Source: Betaproteobacteria bacterium (lineage in GTDB: Bacteria; Pseudomonadota; Gammaproteobacteria; Burkholderiales; Burkholderiaceae_D). From it: a stretch of 7,012 nt of DNA. Positions within the stretch are counted from its first letter, which is position 1, and each line of letters starts with the position of its first letter. The stretch lies in contig JAATFN010000368.1 in the NCBI GenBank assembly GCA_015655165.1, positions 1 to 7,012 on the forward strand, read 5' to 3'. Below are positions 5,631 through 7,012 of this stretch, piece after piece. Below the pieces are notes generated by a model, which was not told where the DNA came from, did not search any database, and was given only the letters and a program-made list of their open reading frames with translations. Position numbers and translations under genes: made by a program.

Positions 5631-6155
5631 GTGAGCGCACCGGATTACGCTTCCTCTCATCAGGTTGAGCATCTTTATTGCAACCATCATTCATGGCTGC
5701 AGGGATGGCTACGTAAAAAACTGGGCAATACGTTTGATGCGGCAGATCTGGCACAAGATGTATTCATGCGTCTCTTGCGCAAAAAAGAGGCGGAACCAGC
5801 CCAAAATTTGCGTGAACCACGTGCCTACCTGACGACAATAGCCCGTGGTCTAGTTGTTGAACACTGGCGTCGACGCGAACTGGAACAAAGCTGGCTGGAA
5901 CTACTTGCGACCATGCCCGAACCGGAAGTCCCATCGCCAGAAAGCCGTCTGATCTTTCTGGAAGCATTAGTCAGCATCGACCAGATGTTGGCCTCATTAA
6001 AGCCGCAAGTACGTACTGCTTTTTTACTCGCGCAACTAGAAGGCCTGACCTGCCCGCAAATTGCAGAACGTATCGGCAAATCAGTCGCGACTGTCGAGCG
6101 GTATATCGCCAGCGCCTTGCGACATTGCTATACCTTACGCTTTGAATCACTGTAA
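5631..6155 (+). CDS. FecI-like ECF RNA polymerase sigma factor
   Basis: From the GTG at 5631 this encodes 174 residues, a normal length for FecI-family extracytoplasmic-function sigma factors, which direct RNA polymerase mainly to promoters of TonB-dependent transporter genes. Sigma region 2 spans about 12-84, with AADLAQDVFMRLL (37-49) as the region 2.2 core-binding helix and PRAYLTTIARGLVVEHWRRRELE (63-85; 2.3-2.4 part) for -10 recognition. After a short linker, region 4 spans about 114-168, with the helix-turn-helix LTCPQIAERIGKSVATVERYI (139-159). A TTG at 5598 would add 11 residues but overlaps the -10 element and the added residues are not domain-like, so GTG is preferred. No clear Shine-Dalgarno precedes it. 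A Fur box lies over its promoter. Its stop overlaps the anti-sigma ATG (TAATG). The exact target promoter cannot be read here. Confidence 0.9.
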   Translation: MSAPDYASSHQVEHLYCNHHSWLQGWLRKKLGNTFDAADLAQDVFMRLLRKKEAEPAQNLREPRAYLTTIARGLVVEHWRRRELEQSWLELLATMPEPEVPSPESRLIFLEALVSIDQMLASLKPQVRTAFLLAQLEGLTCPQIAERIGKSVATVERYIASALRHCYTLRFESL

Positions 6156-7012
6156 TGGGTGCATCCAAATCCCACCAATCAAACACCATTGATACATGTA
6201 TTGTCGATGCCGCCATCAACTGGGCGATCAAACTTAATTTCAATACACCGTCAGCCGAAACGAGTACCGCGTTCGAGCACTGGCTACAGGAACAACCATC
6301 CCACGCTACTGCATGGCACCGTATCCAGTCACTAAAAAACGATTTCTCGCAGTTACCGAATAAATTGGCATTAGATACCTTGCAAGCGACCGAATCCAAA
6401 CGAGAGATCAATGGTTTGAAACGACGCCAGATCATCAAGCTGTTATGCTTGGCTGGCATCACCGTATCAACTGGTGTCATTGCCGAAAAGCAGATGCCAT
6501 GGCAGCGCTTATTAGCAGATTTCAGTACCGTCACAGGTCAACAACGCACCATCACGCTGGCAGATGGTACGGTGATTGTTCTCAATACCGATACAGCCAT
6601 TGGCACCGAGTTCGACGATAACATACGCAAAATCACCCTGTATCGGGGAGAAGTCTCTATTTCCACAGGTAAAGACAGCCAGTTTGCGACAAAACGTCCA
6701 TTCTGGGTCACAACACCCAATGGCAAACTACAAGCAATTGGCACACGCTTTACAACAAAACTTGGTCAACAGCACACGTTTGTGAGTGTCGAAGAAGGTG
6801 CCGTATCGTTACATCCTGTCTCAGGCAACACCACTGTCATTGTCAAGGCCGGGGAAAGCTGGCAATTCAATGACAACAAGATCAATCAGATTACCGAGCA
6901 GAACATGACACCCAATAGCTGGGTCGATGGCGTCATCGCCTGTAAAAATATGCGTATGGACGACTTGCTGACCGAGTTATCGCGCTACCGGGTCGGTCGT
7001 ATTTCTATCGAC
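6155..7012 (+). CDS. FecR-like anti-sigma factor / transmembrane signal transducer, 3' end missing
   Basis: 286 codons are present and the frame is open at the window end. FecR-type proteins span the inner membrane, bind their sigma factor in the cytoplasm, and receive a signal from an outer-membrane TonB-dependent receptor in the periplasm. Residues about 15-60 form the N-terminal FecR (DUF4880-type) sigma-binding domain with conserved Trp (AAINWAIKL, FEHWLQEQPSHATAWHRI). A twin-arginine sequence KRRQIIKLL (89-97) leads into the single hydrophobic segment (about 93-110), in keeping with Tat-dependent insertion reported for FecR. The periplasmic FecR domain spans about 122-235 (TVTGQQRTITLADGTVIVLNT, LYRGEVSIS, VTTPNGKLQAIGTRF, VEEGAVSL). 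The end, SWVDGVIACKNMRMDDLLTELSRYRVGRISI, starts the C-terminal receptor-interaction part. The ATG overlaps the sigma stop, without a visible ribosome binding site, so translational coupling is likely. Confidence 0.92.
   Translation, partial: MGASKSHQSNTIDTCIVDAAINWAIKLNFNTPSAETSTAFEHWLQEQPSHATAWHRIQSLKNDFSQLPNKLALDTLQATESKREINGLKRRQIIKLLCLAGITVSTGVIAEKQMPWQRLLADFSTVTGQQRTITLADGTVIVLNTDTAIGTEFDDNIRKITLYRGEVSISTGKDSQFATKRPFWVTTPNGKLQAIGTRFTTKLGQQHTFVSVEEGAVSLHPVSGNTTVIVKAGESWQFNDNKINQITEQNMTPNSWVDGVIACKNMRMDDLLTELSRYRVGRISID

Noticed and set aside
5971..6534. 187-codon minus-strand reading frame opposite the sigma and anti-sigma genes
   Set aside because: It is antisense to two genes with clear domain motifs, its translation shows no recognisable domain, and it straddles their junction. 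It is a shadow frame.
1..7012. CRISPR arrays, insertion sequences, prophage or tRNA genes
   Set aside because: No regularly spaced repeats with spacers, transposase motifs, terminal inverted repeats or tRNA-like folds were seen; the coding part is fully explained by the dcw genes and the sigma/anti-sigma pair.

Overview
The window carries two divergent gene blocks on either side of a roughly 0.5 kb AT-rich intergenic region. On the minus strand, from 5091 down to 1, lies the start of the division and cell wall (dcw) cluster in its classical order: mraZ, rsmH (mraW), ftsL, ftsI, murE and the first 39 codons of murF. On the plus strand, from 5631 to the window end, lie a FecI-type ECF sigma factor and its FecR-type anti-sigma partner, the latter cut by the window edge. 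The MurE meso-diaminopimelate motif, the gene order, the FecI/FecR pair and the moderate GC content point to a Gram-negative proteobacterium. Protein style suggests a betaproteobacterium, perhaps Burkholderiales of an Oxalobacteraceae type, but this is inference without a database search.

The dcw block is very compact. mraZ and rsmH are 16 nt apart. Every later junction (rsmH/ftsL, ftsL/ftsI, ftsI/murE, murE/murF) is the same 4-nt ATGA overlap, which predicts one polycistronic, translationally coupled transcript. MraZ is the transcriptional regulator of the cluster, RsmH methylates 16S rRNA, FtsL and FtsI are septal divisome proteins (FtsI being the septal transpeptidase), and MurE and MurF add the last residues of the peptidoglycan precursor peptide. 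mraZ starts with GTG behind a good ribosome binding site. About 70-110 nt upstream lie four direct repeats with GTG cores at an exact 10-bp period, the expected form of a MraZ operator, overlapping the -10 element of a candidate promoter.

The intergenic region 5092-5630 has no convincing gene. It holds the mraZ promoter and operator, a 14-bp palindrome, an imperfect 32-bp direct repeat, a 9-bp stem-loop, a perfect 13-bp-arm inverted repeat without a T-tract, and a strong sigma-70-type promoter (TTGCCA, 17 bp, TATAAT) whose start point lies in a Fur-box-like sequence. The sigma gene therefore looks iron-repressed, as expected for FecI-type iron-starvation systems. The promoter lies over the furthest-upstream TTG start, so the GTG at 5631 is the likelier start codon.

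Together the window is a conserved housekeeping operon next to an accessory cell-surface signalling module that probably controls a TonB-dependent outer-membrane transporter beyond the right edge. I see no wholly new system. The points most worth a second look are the repeats and palindrome in the intergenic region, the Fur-box/promoter overlap, and the identical G GGG GGC heptamer at two overlapping gene junctions.
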